Notes: generated from the sequence alone by a model not told the origin. 53,663 nucleotides of DNA from CAZVYJ01 sp964631565 (GCA_964631565.1 CAZVYJ010000019.1:1-53663), one strand, 5' to 3'; counted from the first letter of the stretch, positions 26,449 through 35,780 are shown. Numbers and translations: made by a program.

Positions 26449-26937
26449 ATGACAATGGCGAAAGGTATTTCTGCAATTCTGTGTGCGCTGTTCTGTGTAG
26501 CGATAATTGGCGGCTGCAACAAGGAAGAACCCAAGAAGGCTCCCGAAAAAGAACCGGCTGCCGCAACGCCGTCAGTAACCGACCAGGCCAAGGAAACGGC
26601 TGAGCCAGTCATGAAGGATACAGAAAAGGCCGTTGACGAAACCGTGAAAGACGCTGAGAAGACGGTAGAAGAAAAGGCCACAGACACCACCCCCGCTGCA
26701 ACCGACAAAACAGACGCCGACACCGCGAAACCGACCGAACCGGTTATAGTGGATGAGGAAGAGGAAATCGACATTACTGAACCGGCAGATGACTCCGGCA
26801 CAGCCGAACCGGCTGAACCGACAACCGATGACGATAACGGCACGGTTGATGAAGACGGCGTCGATGGCGGCACGGATGAACCGGCAATTGAAGATACCGA
26901 AGTCGATGTTGAAGAAACCGTCGAAGCCGAAGAATAA
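26449..26937 (+). CDS. small acidic lipoprotein
   Basis: 162 residues. A signal peptide ends in the lipobox I-I-G-G-C23, so the mature protein should be lipid-anchored. The mature part is low-complexity: Lys/Glu-rich to about residue 75 with KETAEP, MKDTEKAVDETVKDAEKTVEEKA-like helical repeats, then Asp/Glu/Thr/Pro-rich to the C terminus. No known domain. It could be an extended spacer or a cation-binding surface protein, but I do not assign a function. AAGGAG lies 6 bases before the ATG. It is monocistronic. Confidence 0.75.
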   Translation: MTMAKGISAILCALFCVAIIGGCNKEEPKKAPEKEPAAATPSVTDQAKETAEPVMKDTEKAVDETVKDAEKTVEEKATDTTPAATDKTDADTAKPTEPVIVDEEEEIDITEPADDSGTAEPAEPTTDDDNGTVDEDGVDGGTDEPAIEDTEVDVEETVEAEE

Positions 26938-26970
26938 CTTTTTTCCTCAGCAAACCGCAGCAGACCACTA

Positions 26971-27014
26971 TCAGCCGCAAGCGCGGGCATAAAACCCTCG
27001 CCTGCGGCTGATTT
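26971..27014 (+). terminator. terminator of the acidic lipoprotein gene
   Basis: Arms 26971-26979 and 27003-27011 form a perfect 9-bp stem, extended inward by a further imperfect GC-rich helix; TTTT follows. Confidence 0.75.
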
Positions 27015-27152
27015 TATTTGCGACGGCCCCCGCCATACTTGCCCTACAGGGGAGTTTCTGTTGCAGAAAAACCGCCCCTGCACTAAACTTTCATCAGTGT
27101 CTTTCGGCCGCGAATGTACCGGTTTTATTATTTGAGGCAGGGGAATCTCTGC

Positions 27153-28526
27153 ATGATATATCGAACAGTTGCCGCCGCCGCACTGCTGCTTCTGCTGATA
27201 TCCGCCGCCGCAATGGCGGACACGCTGACGCTCAACGACGGCACGGTATATCACGGCAAGATTATCAGCCAGACCAGGTACGAAGTGGAGTTCGAGATAT
27301 ACAGGCTCGGCGGCAAGCTCAAATTCGTCAAAACTTTCGATATGGAAGAGGTCCACTCGCTCACCCGTGGCAAAATAGAAGACGAAATCAAAAAGACGCA
27401 GCCGGAATCTAAACCCGAAACCGCCCCGGAAAGCCGGCCGGAAACGCAGCCTGACGCCAAACCGGAAGAAAAACCCGAAAAAATCCCGCTTCTGAAAACA
27501 ACCGCCCCAAAAACCAAGCCGCAGCCCGGCCCGCTCGAAACGCCGGAAACGCTGGCCGAGGCGATTCAAACCCCTCTGCGGCACCCGAGCGAAGACAGAG
27601 ACACGTGGGACACGCTGACCAGCCTGCAGAAGGAGGACGCTGAGAGGAAATATCAGAAGATGCTCGAAGAGCATAAGAAGAAAAACGATTTCCGCGGCAA
27701 GGCGGTTTCATGGATGCTTACGATTGACGACGTCGCGAAGGCGAAAGAAGGAGACGGTTTCGTCCTCATTGCAAGGTCGAAGAACGATGCAATGGTGACG
27801 GCGACGGTAGTCTCCGCAGCGAAAGATTACCTGCTCAAGCTGAAGAAGGGCGACGAAGTACGCGTCAGGGGCATAATAGAGGATTATGATTTCACCACCC
27901 CGGCCGGCAAACCCGGCGAACTTTTCCCCGAACAGAAGCAGCCGCAGTTCAACATCAGAATAAGGAACGCCGGTGTGATGCTCGTCAGCGATATTCCGCA
28001 GGTAACCCTTTTCGATCGGCATTTCGAATCGAAAAAAACCATATACCTCATCGACTCGTCCGGCTCGATGATCGACCGGATGAACGGGGTCCGCGACGAG
28101 GTCGGCAAATCCGTCTCGAAGCTGAACGCCAGCCAGGAATTCGCGGTTGTGTTCTTCAAGAACGCCCGCAACCCGGCCGCCATCAAAATGACGCCGGCGA
28201 CCGACCAGAATAAAGCGTCCTCAAAAGAGCAGGCTGAGCAGGTTCGCCCCGCCGGACAGAGCCACGTGCTGCCCTACCTCATAATGGCGATTAAAACTCT
28301 CGTATCGAACAAGGAAGGCGGCGCCATCTGCCTGGCTACCGACGGTATCGTGGATGTCGAAGAGGCGAAAAGCATCCTCGATGCAATCCGGAAATACGAC
28401 CCCGACAACAGGGTCGTCATCAATACGTTCCTCATCGGCGAACCAACCGAGGAATCGGTTGAAGTTCTCAAGGCAATCGCCGAGCTTACCGGCGGCGAAT
28501 ATTCGCAGGTCGAAGCCGCAGAATAA
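27153..28526 (+). CDS. exported von Willebrand factor A domain protein with N-terminal DGTVY module
   Basis: 457 residues. A signal peptide (1-22) is followed by a small beta module (23-70: DTLTLNDGTVYHGKI ... GGKLKF ... VHSL) that is shared with the protein at 34224. Then comes a Pro/Glu/Lys-rich linker (78-135), a middle region (about 145-285), and a VWA domain (297-455) with an intact metal-ion site D301-S-S303-G-S305 and a later ATDG. VWA domains bind protein partners through the metal ion. I start at ATG 27153, preceded by AGGGGAA, not at the upstream frame start, because the signal peptide begins there. The role is unknown; an envelope scaffold is an inference. Confidence 0.85.
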   Translation: MIYRTVAAAALLLLLISAAAMADTLTLNDGTVYHGKIISQTRYEVEFEIYRLGGKLKFVKTFDMEEVHSLTRGKIEDEIKKTQPESKPETAPESRPETQPDAKPEEKPEKIPLLKTTAPKTKPQPGPLETPETLAEAIQTPLRHPSEDRDTWDTLTSLQKEDAERKYQKMLEEHKKKNDFRGKAVSWMLTIDDVAKAKEGDGFVLIARSKNDAMVTATVVSAAKDYLLKLKKGDEVRVRGIIEDYDFTTPAGKPGELFPEQKQPQFNIRIRNAGVMLVSDIPQVTLFDRHFESKKTIYLIDSSGSMIDRMNGVRDEVGKSVSKLNASQEFAVVFFKNARNPAAIKMTPATDQNKASSKEQAEQVRPAGQSHVLPYLIMAIKTLVSNKEGGAICLATDGIVDVEEAKSILDAIRKYDPDNRVVINTFLIGEPTEESVEVLKAIAELTGGEYSQVEAAE

Positions 28527-28546
28527 CCGCTGACAAAACTTCCGCT

Positions 28547-28587
28547 AAAAAAGCGTGGCGGCCCATTCAAGGAACCGCCGTGCTTTT
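28547..28587. terminator. bidirectional terminator between VWA gene and hydrolase gene
   Basis: Arms 28549-28561 and 28575-28587 pair over 13 positions including two G-T pairs, with an A run on the left and a T run on the right. It sits between convergent genes. Confidence 0.8.
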
Positions 28588-28611
28588 ATTCGTCAATCAG
28601 ACCGCCGAAAA

Positions 28612-29502
28612 CTATTTCATGTGCCTGTCGAGGAACGCAACAAGCTTGTCCCTGAAGACGTTCATGTCGATGCCGTGACCAACGTTCGGGAGCCTTTCAT
28701 ATTCGACTTCCACGCCGGCTTTCTTCAACTGCTCGACGAGCAGGTCGGACTGCGAAACCGCAACGTCGCCGTCCGCTTCGCCCTGGGCGATGAAAAATGG
28801 CGGGTCGTTTTTGTCAACATACGTCGTCACGCTTGCTTCTGCGACGACGTCTTTGCGCTCCAGCACAGGCCCGCCGACGAGCTTCGACAGAATCGAGTTC
28901 GGATCGTTCGTCGCATGTCCGACGCCTGTTTTATGCCACGCCATCAGGTCGGTCGGGCCTGCCATTTCGAACACGGCCTGCACGCGGCTGGACTGATCAG
29001 GGTTGCCCAGGTCGCCTTCGAGCTTTTTGACGCCGCCGCTTGTGCCCATCATCGCGGCGAGGTGCGCGCCGGCCGAGTGACCGGACACGGCGATGTGCTT
29101 CGGGTCGATGTTATACAGCGCAGCGTTGGCGCGCAGGAAACGCACCATCGCCTTGCAGTCGTAAATCTGGGCCGGCCAGGGTCTGACCGTGGTCAGGCGA
29201 TAATCCCCGCTGACCACCGTGTAGCCGCACTCGGTAAGCCAGAGAATCGGCACGCCGTTCTTGTCGCCGACAATCCAGCCGCCGCCGTGCAGCCATATCA
29301 CCACCGGGGCGGGCTTAGATTGATCCTTCGCTGGGTAAATGTCCATACAGAGGGGCATGTTGTCGGGGGCTGCATACCTGACGTTGTATGCCGTCGCCAG
29401 CATGGGAACAACCTGGGCCGGTTTTTGAGCATCCGCAGCGCAGCCCGCGAAAAGGAACGCCGAAAACAGCACCAATAACATCGCCGGAAGATATTTTTTC
29501 AT
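28612..29502 (-). CDS. alpha/beta-hydrolase lipoprotein (BD-FAE / HSL-like esterase)
   Basis: 296 residues with a lipoprotein signal (F-A-G-C21). The alpha/beta-hydrolase fold has oxyanion motif HGGG at 72-75, nucleophile elbow G-H-S143-A-G, and catalytic His H276 in VGHGID; the acid is probably the Asp in the EADGDV region. This matches carboxylesterases of the BD-FAE / hormone-sensitive-lipase type, often acting on acylated sugars or small esters. It is clearly a paralogue of the gene immediately upstream on the same strand (29540-30358): the same IYDC/IHDCK, WPAQI and GHGIDM blocks occur in both. The mature protein should sit in the envelope. Confidence 0.88.
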   Translation of the reverse strand: MKKYLPAMLLVLFSAFLFAGCAADAQKPAQVVPMLATAYNVRYAAPDNMPLCMDIYPAKDQSKPAPVVIWLHGGGWIVGDKNGVPILWLTECGYTVVSGDYRLTTVRPWPAQIYDCKAMVRFLRANAALYNIDPKHIAVSGHSAGAHLAAMMGTSGGVKKLEGDLGNPDQSSRVQAVFEMAGPTDLMAWHKTGVGHATNDPNSILSKLVGGPVLERKDVVAEASVTTYVDKNDPPFFIAQGEADGDVAVSQSDLLVEQLKKAGVEVEYERLPNVGHGIDMNVFRDKLVAFLDRHMK

Positions 29503-29539
29503 AAAAATTCAACCTTTCGTCATGCTCGCGGCTCGCCGC

Positions 29540-30358
29540 TTAGCATTTGAGATGCCTGTCGAAAAACGCCAGAACCTGTTTTCTGAACGGTTTCATGTCG
29601 ATGCCGTGTCCCATGCCCGGAATCCTGTAATATTCCACTTCGATGCCGGCCGCCTTGAGCTTCTCGGCCAACAGGTCGCTCTGTGTGACTGAAACACAGT
29701 CGTCGATTTCGCCGTGCATTATCATCAGCGGCGCGCTTCGCGGCCCGATATAAGTGGTCGGGCTGGCGGATATGGCGACGTCTTTTTTGTCCAGCACCGC
29801 CCCGCCCAGCAGCCTGCCGAGATAGCAGTCGGGCGTATTGACCGCTATCGCGTCGCCGGTGGCATGCCATGCCAGCATGTCGCTCGGCCCGCAGAGGTCC
29901 AGGGCTGCGCACACGTCGCTGGACTGGTCGGCGTAGCCGAGATTGCGGCCTTCCAGTTCCTCGACGCCGTTGCTCATGGCCATCATCGCGGCGAGGTGTC
30001 CGCCGGCCGAGCCGCCCATCGCGCCGATATGATGCGGGTCGATGTTCAGCTTCTTCGCGTTGGCGCGGATGAACCGGACGGCCGTCTTGCAGTCATGTAT
30101 CTGCGCCGGCCAAGGCGCCCGCCCGCTGAGACGGTACTGCACCGCTATCAGCGTATAGCCGAACCCGGTCAGGCGAATGATGTCCTCGCAGCCCCAGCCG
30201 CTCTTGTCGCCTTCCGCCCAACCGCCGCCGTGCAGCAGAACTATCGCCGGCGCCGGCGCCGACTGGTCAGCCGCGGGATATATGTCCAGATATACCGGCT
30301 TGCCGTCAGGCCGCGAGTATTCCATGTCATGAATTATTTTTTCAGCGGGATAAGCCAC
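29540..30358 (-). CDS. alpha/beta hydrolase, cytoplasmic paralogue (BD-FAE / HSL-like)
   Basis: 272 residues, no signal peptide. The oxyanion motif HGGG lies at 43-46, the nucleophile S117 in GGSAGG, and the catalytic His H251 in MGHGID. It is co-linear with the lipoprotein paralogue 37 bases downstream, so the pair arose by tandem duplication and now serves two compartments. The start is GTG at 30358, supported by GAGGAG seven bases upstream. The stop of the photolyase gene is 48 bases upstream, so the three genes may form one unit. The substrate is not known. Confidence 0.87.
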   Translation of the reverse strand: MAYPAEKIIHDMEYSRPDGKPVYLDIYPAADQSAPAPAIVLLHGGGWAEGDKSGWGCEDIIRLTGFGYTLIAVQYRLSGRAPWPAQIHDCKTAVRFIRANAKKLNIDPHHIGAMGGSAGGHLAAMMAMSNGVEELEGRNLGYADQSSDVCAALDLCGPSDMLAWHATGDAIAVNTPDCYLGRLLGGAVLDKKDVAISASPTTYIGPRSAPLMIMHGEIDDCVSVTQSDLLAEKLKAAGIEVEYYRIPGMGHGIDMKPFRKQVLAFFDRHLKC

Positions 30359-30406
30359 AGATTGCTCCTCGGTCTTGAATTGATATAAATCCGGTTCCTG
30401 TTCTGC

Positions 30407-31759
30407 TTACAAAGACTCGACTTTCCTAACGTACGCCGCCATGTCGAACTTGCGATCCAGGCCGGCTGCGTTCATGTAGCGGACCTGGCCGAATATCGGC
30501 CGGTTCGTCCACGGGCGGTCATGCCTGCCGAAGCACCACGCCACGCCGGCGAACGAGTTTGCGTCGCGGCCGTCAAGCTCGTAGGCGTTATTCAGATAAA
30601 CCGCAGTATCGAACGCCCGTTTCGGCGAACGTGTCCATTCTATAATCTTTTTCCCCCAGTACATCCGCATGTAATTGTGCATTTTTCCGGTGCGGAGCAT
30701 CTCTTTTTGCGCGGCGTTCCAGTATGCGTCATGGGTGCGTGCTGCGGCTAGTTCGTCAAGCGTGTAAACATATTCCCGCCGGTCGGCTGCGCGGGCCTTC
30801 AGTGAGATTTTCGCCCATGCCGGCAGAGACTCGTATGAATCGTAGCGGCTGTTGAAGTTGACGAAATTCATGCTCAGTTCGCGGCGGATAATAAGCTCCT
30901 CGAGATATGCCTCCTTGGCGGCCTTCGGGGCGGCCGACCGCTGAACGGCCAGCGCAATCTGAACCGGCGATATCTGCCCGAAATGCAGGTACGGACTCAT
31001 GTGCGACTGGATATCCAGCGACGGGTCGCCGCGCCGCTCGGCATAATCGGCGAGCTTGTGAGAGACAAACTCGTTCAACAGCTTTTCCGCCCAGCTCGCG
31101 CCGCCGACGAAGGCGGTCACGGGTCCGACGCTGCGGTCGAGCCTGAGCTTGTCAGCCAGCGAAACAATATCAGCCGGCTTCACGCCGCCCAGCCGCAACC
31201 CAAGCGAATCACGCCTCAGCGGAACACGCCGCAGTGGTTTCAAAAATTCCGCAAGATGTTTGTGAATCTTCGGCCGGATGGTCCGGGCGGCGTATTCTTC
31301 CTTGTCGGAAACGACCTCGACGGGAACGACCACATCGGACTCCACCTGCACGACGGGGCAGGCGGCTTTCGCAGCAACGTTCCGCCGCCACTGCTTCTGT
31401 ATGCGCAGGTAGCCGCGGTCGGTCACGAGCAATGCGGCGTCCTTCGCCATTTCCAAAGCGGCAGCGTCGGGCGACTCCGGCAGCACCACAAGCTGAACGC
31501 CCCGGCTCGCCAGTGCCGCCGCGGTTTCCGCCAACCCCTGCAGCATGAACGTGTAATGGCGCAGATTGGCCTGCGGATAGTCGGCCGTCACGCCGAAGAC
31601 GGCTGCCAGCGGCAGCGACAGTTCGTTGGCTTGCTCGACTGCGTATTCGAGCGCGTGGTTGCACGCCTCGCGCTGCGACGCCTGCATCCAGTAGAGAACA
31701 TACCGGCCGGATGCAGCCGGTGCTGTGTTCAGGACTTTTATGCGTTGCGGATGGACCAT
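30407..31759 (-). CDS. phr: class II deoxyribodipyrimidine photolyase
   Basis: Light-driven repair of cyclobutane pyrimidine dimers. 450 residues, the usual class II length. The N-terminal alpha/beta antenna domain starts near RYVLYWMQASQR; the C-terminal helical FAD domain has the class II signatures SPYLHFGQISP, YWNAAQKEMLRTGKMHNYMRMYW and DGRDANSFAG...WCFGRHDRPW...FGQVRYM, including Trp residues of the electron-transfer path. I start at ATG 31759; the longer frame to 31834 adds 25 residues that do not match the family. A photolyase in an apparent anaerobe suggests at least occasional light exposure. Confidence 0.93.
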   Translation of the reverse strand: MVHPQRIKVLNTAPAASGRYVLYWMQASQREACNHALEYAVEQANELSLPLAAVFGVTADYPQANLRHYTFMLQGLAETAAALASRGVQLVVLPESPDAAALEMAKDAALLVTDRGYLRIQKQWRRNVAAKAACPVVQVESDVVVPVEVVSDKEEYAARTIRPKIHKHLAEFLKPLRRVPLRRDSLGLRLGGVKPADIVSLADKLRLDRSVGPVTAFVGGASWAEKLLNEFVSHKLADYAERRGDPSLDIQSHMSPYLHFGQISPVQIALAVQRSAAPKAAKEAYLEELIIRRELSMNFVNFNSRYDSYESLPAWAKISLKARAADRREYVYTLDELAAARTHDAYWNAAQKEMLRTGKMHNYMRMYWGKKIIEWTRSPKRAFDTAVYLNNAYELDGRDANSFAGVAWCFGRHDRPWTNRPIFGQVRYMNAAGLDRKFDMAAYVRKVESL

Positions 31760-31965
31760 CGCTAGGCCTTTAACGATCCCGACGGCTCCAATATATCCGC
31801 AAGCAACTCTGAGGTAAACTTGAAGCATCCGCAAAATGAAGCGTTACCGTAAGCCACTTGCAGTGTTCTACCACATAACGTACTATTCGCCGCGTATGGA
31901 ACCCCTTCTGCAGCCGCGTGTCGTCTCGAAATGGATTTTCTTTACTTGCAGCCGGGAGCTGAACC

Positions 31966-33993
31966 ATGCACTGGATTGACTGGAGCATCCTCGCAGGCTT
32001 CGCCGTTTTCATCATTCTCATCGCACTGGGCACCCGCAAATACACCCGCAGCGTAGCCGACTTCCTGGCCGCAAGCCGCTGCGGCGGCAGGTACATCCTC
32101 TCGATGTGCGACGGGATGGCAGCCTTCGGCGTCGTGAGCGCAGTAGCCATGTTCCAGGCGTATTATGAGGGCGGGTTCACAGTGTTCTGGTGGCAGTGCC
32201 TGACGATGCCGGCGACGCTCCTTGTCGGCATACTCGGCTGGGTAATCTACCGCTTCCGCCAGACGCGTGCGTTCACGTTCGGCCAGTTCTTCGAAATCCG
32301 CTACAGCAGGAATTTCAGGTTCTTCGCCGGGCTGCTTGCGTTTATTTCAGGCATCATCAATTTCGGAATCTTCCCGTCTGTGGGCGCCCACTTCTTCGTG
32401 TATTTCTGCGACCTGCCGCAGACGCTGCCGATACTCGGCATGGAACTGTCCACATACGGCATGGTCATGGCGATACTGATTCTGACGGCCGTCGGCTTCA
32501 CGTTCATCGGCGGGCAGATTGCAGTTATGGTGACGGACTTCATACAGGCCGCCTTCTGCAACGCGATGTTCATACTGGTTCTCGTGCTGCTGTACATCCA
32601 CTTCAACTGGAACGAAATCGCCGACAGCATCGCCGCAGCCCCGCCCGGCAAGTCGATGGTGAATCCATACGATATAGGCGACCTGAAAAATTACAACACG
32701 TTCTACTGGCTGATAGGCCTGTTTGCCGCGTTTTACACTGCCTACGCATGGCAGGGCCAGCAGGCCTACAACTGCTCCGCAACAAACGCCCATGAAGCCA
32801 AGATGTCAAAGGTGCTGGGCTACTTCCGCTGGCTGACGCTGATACTTTTCCTGCTTATGCTGCCAATCTGCGCCTACACGATGATGCACCATGGAAACTA
32901 TGCCGACAAGGCAGCCGTCGCAAACAGTGCATTATCAACAATAGACAGCGAGCAGATCCGCAGCCAGATGACCGTCCCTCTTGCGATGAAACAGGTTCTC
33001 CCCGTCGGCGTCATGGGCGCGTTCTGCGCCGTCATGTTCGCAGCCTTCATCAGCACGCACGACACATACCTGCATTCGTGGGGAAGCATATTTATTCAAG
33101 ACGTCATACTCCCGCTGCGGAAAAAGCCCCTGACACCAAGGCAGCACTTATGGTGTCTGCGCCTGGCGATACTCGGCGTCGCAGTGTTCATATTCTGTTT
33201 CAGTTTCTTCTACTCGCAGAAGTCAGATATTCTGATGTTCTTTGCGCTGTCAGGCACCATCTTCCTCGGCGGTGCAGGTGCGGTCATCATAGGTGGGCTT
33301 TACTGGAAGCGTGGAACCACAGGCGGTGCATGGGCGGCAATGGCTACCGGCCTGACAATGGCTGTGATTGGTTTTGCTCTCGACCAGTATTGGACCGATA
33401 TCGCCAAATACCTCCAGGGAAACTGGCCGGATGACTGGCAGCATACAACGGATATGATTCCAGCTTTGAACTCCGAAAAGTTCATTTTCACCCCCCAGGA
33501 GATGTTCTTCTTCGCCATGATCGCATCGATACTGGCCTATGTGCTGGTTTCGCTGCTGGGGCGGCAAAGCGTATTCGACCTCGACAGGATGCTGCATCGA
33601 GGCAAGTACGCCATAGACAAAGACCCATCGTCGCCCGAGGAATCCGTAGCAAAAAGAGGGATCAAGAGCATAATCGGTTTCGACAGGCACTTCACGCTGG
33701 CCGACAAGATTACATACGTCGTGTCATACGCCACGCTGCTGACATGCTTCGGCGGCGTGATCGTCGGGACGATCTGCCAACTGAAATTCCATATGTCGGA
33801 TTCATTCTGGCTGAGTTTCTGGCACGGTTTCGTGGCGGTCTTCGGAGTGATCACCGTCGCCCTCATACTCTGGCTGACAATAGGCGGCTTCGTCGACCTC
33901 AAGAAGCTCTTTGTACTGCTTAAGCAGGTCAAGAGGAACGACGCCGACGACGGGACTGTCGTCGATCATCACAACCTTGACGAGACGCAATAG
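31966..33993 (+). CDS. sodium:solute symporter family (SSS) transporter
   Basis: A 675-residue inner-membrane transporter with about 13 to 14 hydrophobic helices, no signal peptide, and the first helix near 5-22. SSS hallmarks are visible: RSVADFLAASRCGGRY after helix 1, the unwound helix region with GMAAFGVVSAVAMF, GGQIAVMVTDFIQA in the helix 5-6 region, and AAFISTHDTYLHSW. Planctomycete SSS proteins of this kind usually sit beside glycosidases and carry sugars or sugar acids; the substrate here is unknown. The long insert between helices (about 540-590) is hydrophilic. It is divergent from the photolyase gene; the 206 bases between hold both promoters. Confidence 0.9.
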   Translation: MHWIDWSILAGFAVFIILIALGTRKYTRSVADFLAASRCGGRYILSMCDGMAAFGVVSAVAMFQAYYEGGFTVFWWQCLTMPATLLVGILGWVIYRFRQTRAFTFGQFFEIRYSRNFRFFAGLLAFISGIINFGIFPSVGAHFFVYFCDLPQTLPILGMELSTYGMVMAILILTAVGFTFIGGQIAVMVTDFIQAAFCNAMFILVLVLLYIHFNWNEIADSIAAAPPGKSMVNPYDIGDLKNYNTFYWLIGLFAAFYTAYAWQGQQAYNCSATNAHEAKMSKVLGYFRWLTLILFLLMLPICAYTMMHHGNYADKAAVANSALSTIDSEQIRSQMTVPLAMKQVLPVGVMGAFCAVMFAAFISTHDTYLHSWGSIFIQDVILPLRKKPLTPRQHLWCLRLAILGVAVFIFCFSFFYSQKSDILMFFALSGTIFLGGAGAVIIGGLYWKRGTTGGAWAAMATGLTMAVIGFALDQYWTDIAKYLQGNWPDDWQHTTDMIPALNSEKFIFTPQEMFFFAMIASILAYVLVSLLGRQSVFDLDRMLHRGKYAIDKDPSSPEESVAKRGIKSIIGFDRHFTLADKITYVVSYATLLTCFGGVIVGTICQLKFHMSDSFWLSFWHGFVAVFGVITVALILWLTIGGFVDLKKLFVLLKQVKRNDADDGTVVDHHNLDETQ

Positions 33994-34117
33994 TGGCGGC
34001 GAGCAGCTGGAATAATCGGGCATCGCGGCGATCGATCTGCCGTTTCAACCTCATAAATCCCCAGAGGTTGTACAAAAATTGGGAGGTTCCCAAAAACCCG
34101 CGCAAGCCGGAATTTTA

Positions 34118-34145
34118 TTGAGACTTATGCGTCTGAAGTGATAAA
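34118..34145 (+). promoter_or_regulatory. possible promoter of the ClpP/NfeD-like gene
   Basis: TTGAGA at 34118-34123, 16-base spacer, GATAAA at 34140-34145. The sequence is AT-richer than its surroundings and lies 79 bases before the start codon. Weak support. Confidence 0.3.
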
Positions 34146-34223
34146 CTGGTTTTACATATTTCCCAAGACCGCTGGGGTAGCGGCCGTTACTGATACTAAA
34201 AAGTTCGCCGGGGAGGCGTTGTC

Positions 34224-35606
34224 ATGAAATTTATAACTTGGGCATCCGTTTTAGTCATGCTGACTATTGCGTTTGCCGCCCAGTCCCTGTGGGCCGACAC
34301 GCTCACAAAGAAAGACGGCACTGTCTACGAAGGCAAACTCATCAAAAAAACCGCCACGCAGTACGTTTTCGAGGTCTGGAAGAGCGGCGGCAAGATGAAA
34401 TATGAAATTACTGTGCCTGCAAGCGAAGTGGAGTCGCTCAAGGAGGGCGAGGTAAAAGTCACAAAGCCGACGAAGCCCGAAAAGACTGTACCTCCAAAAG
34501 AAGAAGAAAAGAAAAAGGAAGAAGACAATTCAGAGCTGGCCGGGCTTCCGGAAGAACCGAAGGCCCCGGAAATCGAGCAGTACGAAGGACCGACCTACTA
34601 TCCGATTCCCCTTAACGGCGTGGTCGGCCAGAAGTTCGTCGCCAGGATACTCGAAAAGTCTCTCGAAGACGCCGTGAAGCGCAAACCGACCGTCGTGGTT
34701 CTTATCATCGACTCTCCCGGCGGGCACATCAGCGAAGTCGACAAGCTCTTCGACGTCATCTGCAAATACAAAAAACAGTTGCGAATTGTAGTCTACGTGA
34801 AGAATGAGGCGCTTTCGGCTGCCGCCATCACGGCCCTGGCCGTCAATGAAATTTACATGAAGACGGGCACCCAAATCGGCGCAGCCACCAGTTACGGAAT
34901 CGGCGAAGACCGCTTACCGAAGGACGTCGCCGAAAAGTTCCAGTCCGTCTGGCGGGCCAAGGCGCGCAGCGCCGCGGAAGCGGGCGGCCACAGCCCGCTT
35001 ATCGCCGAGGCGATGATCGACAAGGAAATGGAACTGTATGTAATCGAGGAAAACGGCAAGAAAGTCGTAAAAGAAGGCCAGCCCATGGACGGCGCCGCGG
35101 CCGTCACCAAAAAAGGCAAGCTGCTGACCATTACGGATAAAGAAGCCGAGGCGTGCGGCCTGTCGCTCGGCAGCGTGGAAGACATCAACGATCTTGGAAA
35201 GAAACTGGGCTATGAAAACTGGACCGAATGCCAGGGGCTTGGCGTGCCGCTGGCGGAGTACTGGGAAAAGACCATCGACGAGGTAGAAAAGAAATTCAAG
35301 GGTTACGTCGACGAATTCAGAGAGAACATGCAGAAGGCTCAGGATAACGATCCGGAAAGCTTTGATGATTATGACCGGTCAAAATCCGGAAAACTCGCCC
35401 CCCGTTCAAAGTCATTGTGGAAGTCCAGATCCAATACCGCAACCGGCTTCCTCAAGAAAGCCGAAGAATCGCTGAAGAAGGCCGGCGACCTGGCTGAAAA
35501 ATTCCCGGAAGTGCTCATGGAGGACCCAGAGGCAATTCGCGGCTATGAAAAGAAAATAAAACTGTTGCGGGAATCAATCGAAACCAGGACAAAACAACTG
35601 CGATAA
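34224..35606 (+). CDS. exported ClpP/NfeD-like serine protease with N-terminal DGTVY module
   Basis: 460 residues. A signal peptide ends near A24. A small module at 25-75 (DTLTKKDGTVYEGKL ... GGKMKY ... VESL) is shared with the VWA protein at 27153. A charged linker (78-105) follows, then a ClpP/crotonase-fold domain (about 125-330) like the protease part of NfeD/1510-N: IIDSPGGHISE, then N-E-A-L-S198-A-A-A with S198 as the likely nucleophile, and K238 as candidate general base of a Ser-Lys dyad. The C-terminal 120 residues are Lys/Glu-rich and helical. There are no NfeD membrane helices or OB domain, so it should be periplasmic. The substrate is unknown. Confidence 0.82.
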   Translation: MKFITWASVLVMLTIAFAAQSLWADTLTKKDGTVYEGKLIKKTATQYVFEVWKSGGKMKYEITVPASEVESLKEGEVKVTKPTKPEKTVPPKEEEKKKEEDNSELAGLPEEPKAPEIEQYEGPTYYPIPLNGVVGQKFVARILEKSLEDAVKRKPTVVVLIIDSPGGHISEVDKLFDVICKYKKQLRIVVYVKNEALSAAAITALAVNEIYMKTGTQIGAATSYGIGEDRLPKDVAEKFQSVWRAKARSAAEAGGHSPLIAEAMIDKEMELYVIEENGKKVVKEGQPMDGAAAVTKKGKLLTITDKEAEACGLSLGSVEDINDLGKKLGYENWTECQGLGVPLAEYWEKTIDEVEKKFKGYVDEFRENMQKAQDNDPESFDDYDRSKSGKLAPRSKSLWKSRSNTATGFLKKAEESLKKAGDLAEKFPEVLMEDPEAIRGYEKKIKLLRESIETRTKQLR

Positions 35607-35654
35607 GACCGGCGAAACATTCGCGGACAATCCGAAGATTTCAAAAAAACATCG

Positions 35655-35688
35655 CGGCGGTTCCATGACAGGAGCCGCCGTTTTTTTT
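35655..35688 (+). terminator. terminator of the ClpP/NfeD-like gene
   Basis: Arms 35655-35664 and 35671-35680 (10 bp with one G-T pair), loop ATGACA, then eight T residues. Confidence 0.92.
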
Positions 35689-35780
35689 GCAGGATTTTTT
35701 CAAACCTGCCGCAAGTCTGCGTGACTCATATTGCATAATAAGTTACCATCTCCGCCGCTGTTTTTGTCTTAGTGTTTACT

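Noticed and set aside
26412..27674. 420-codon - strand frame opposite the lipoprotein and VWA genes
   Set aside because: Ser/Val-rich antisense product of low-complexity coding DNA; the + strand genes have signal peptides and ribosome sites.
34078..34092. Small hairpin (TTGGGA/TCCCAA) after the symporter gene as terminator
   Set aside because: Only 6 bp and followed by A rather than T residues.
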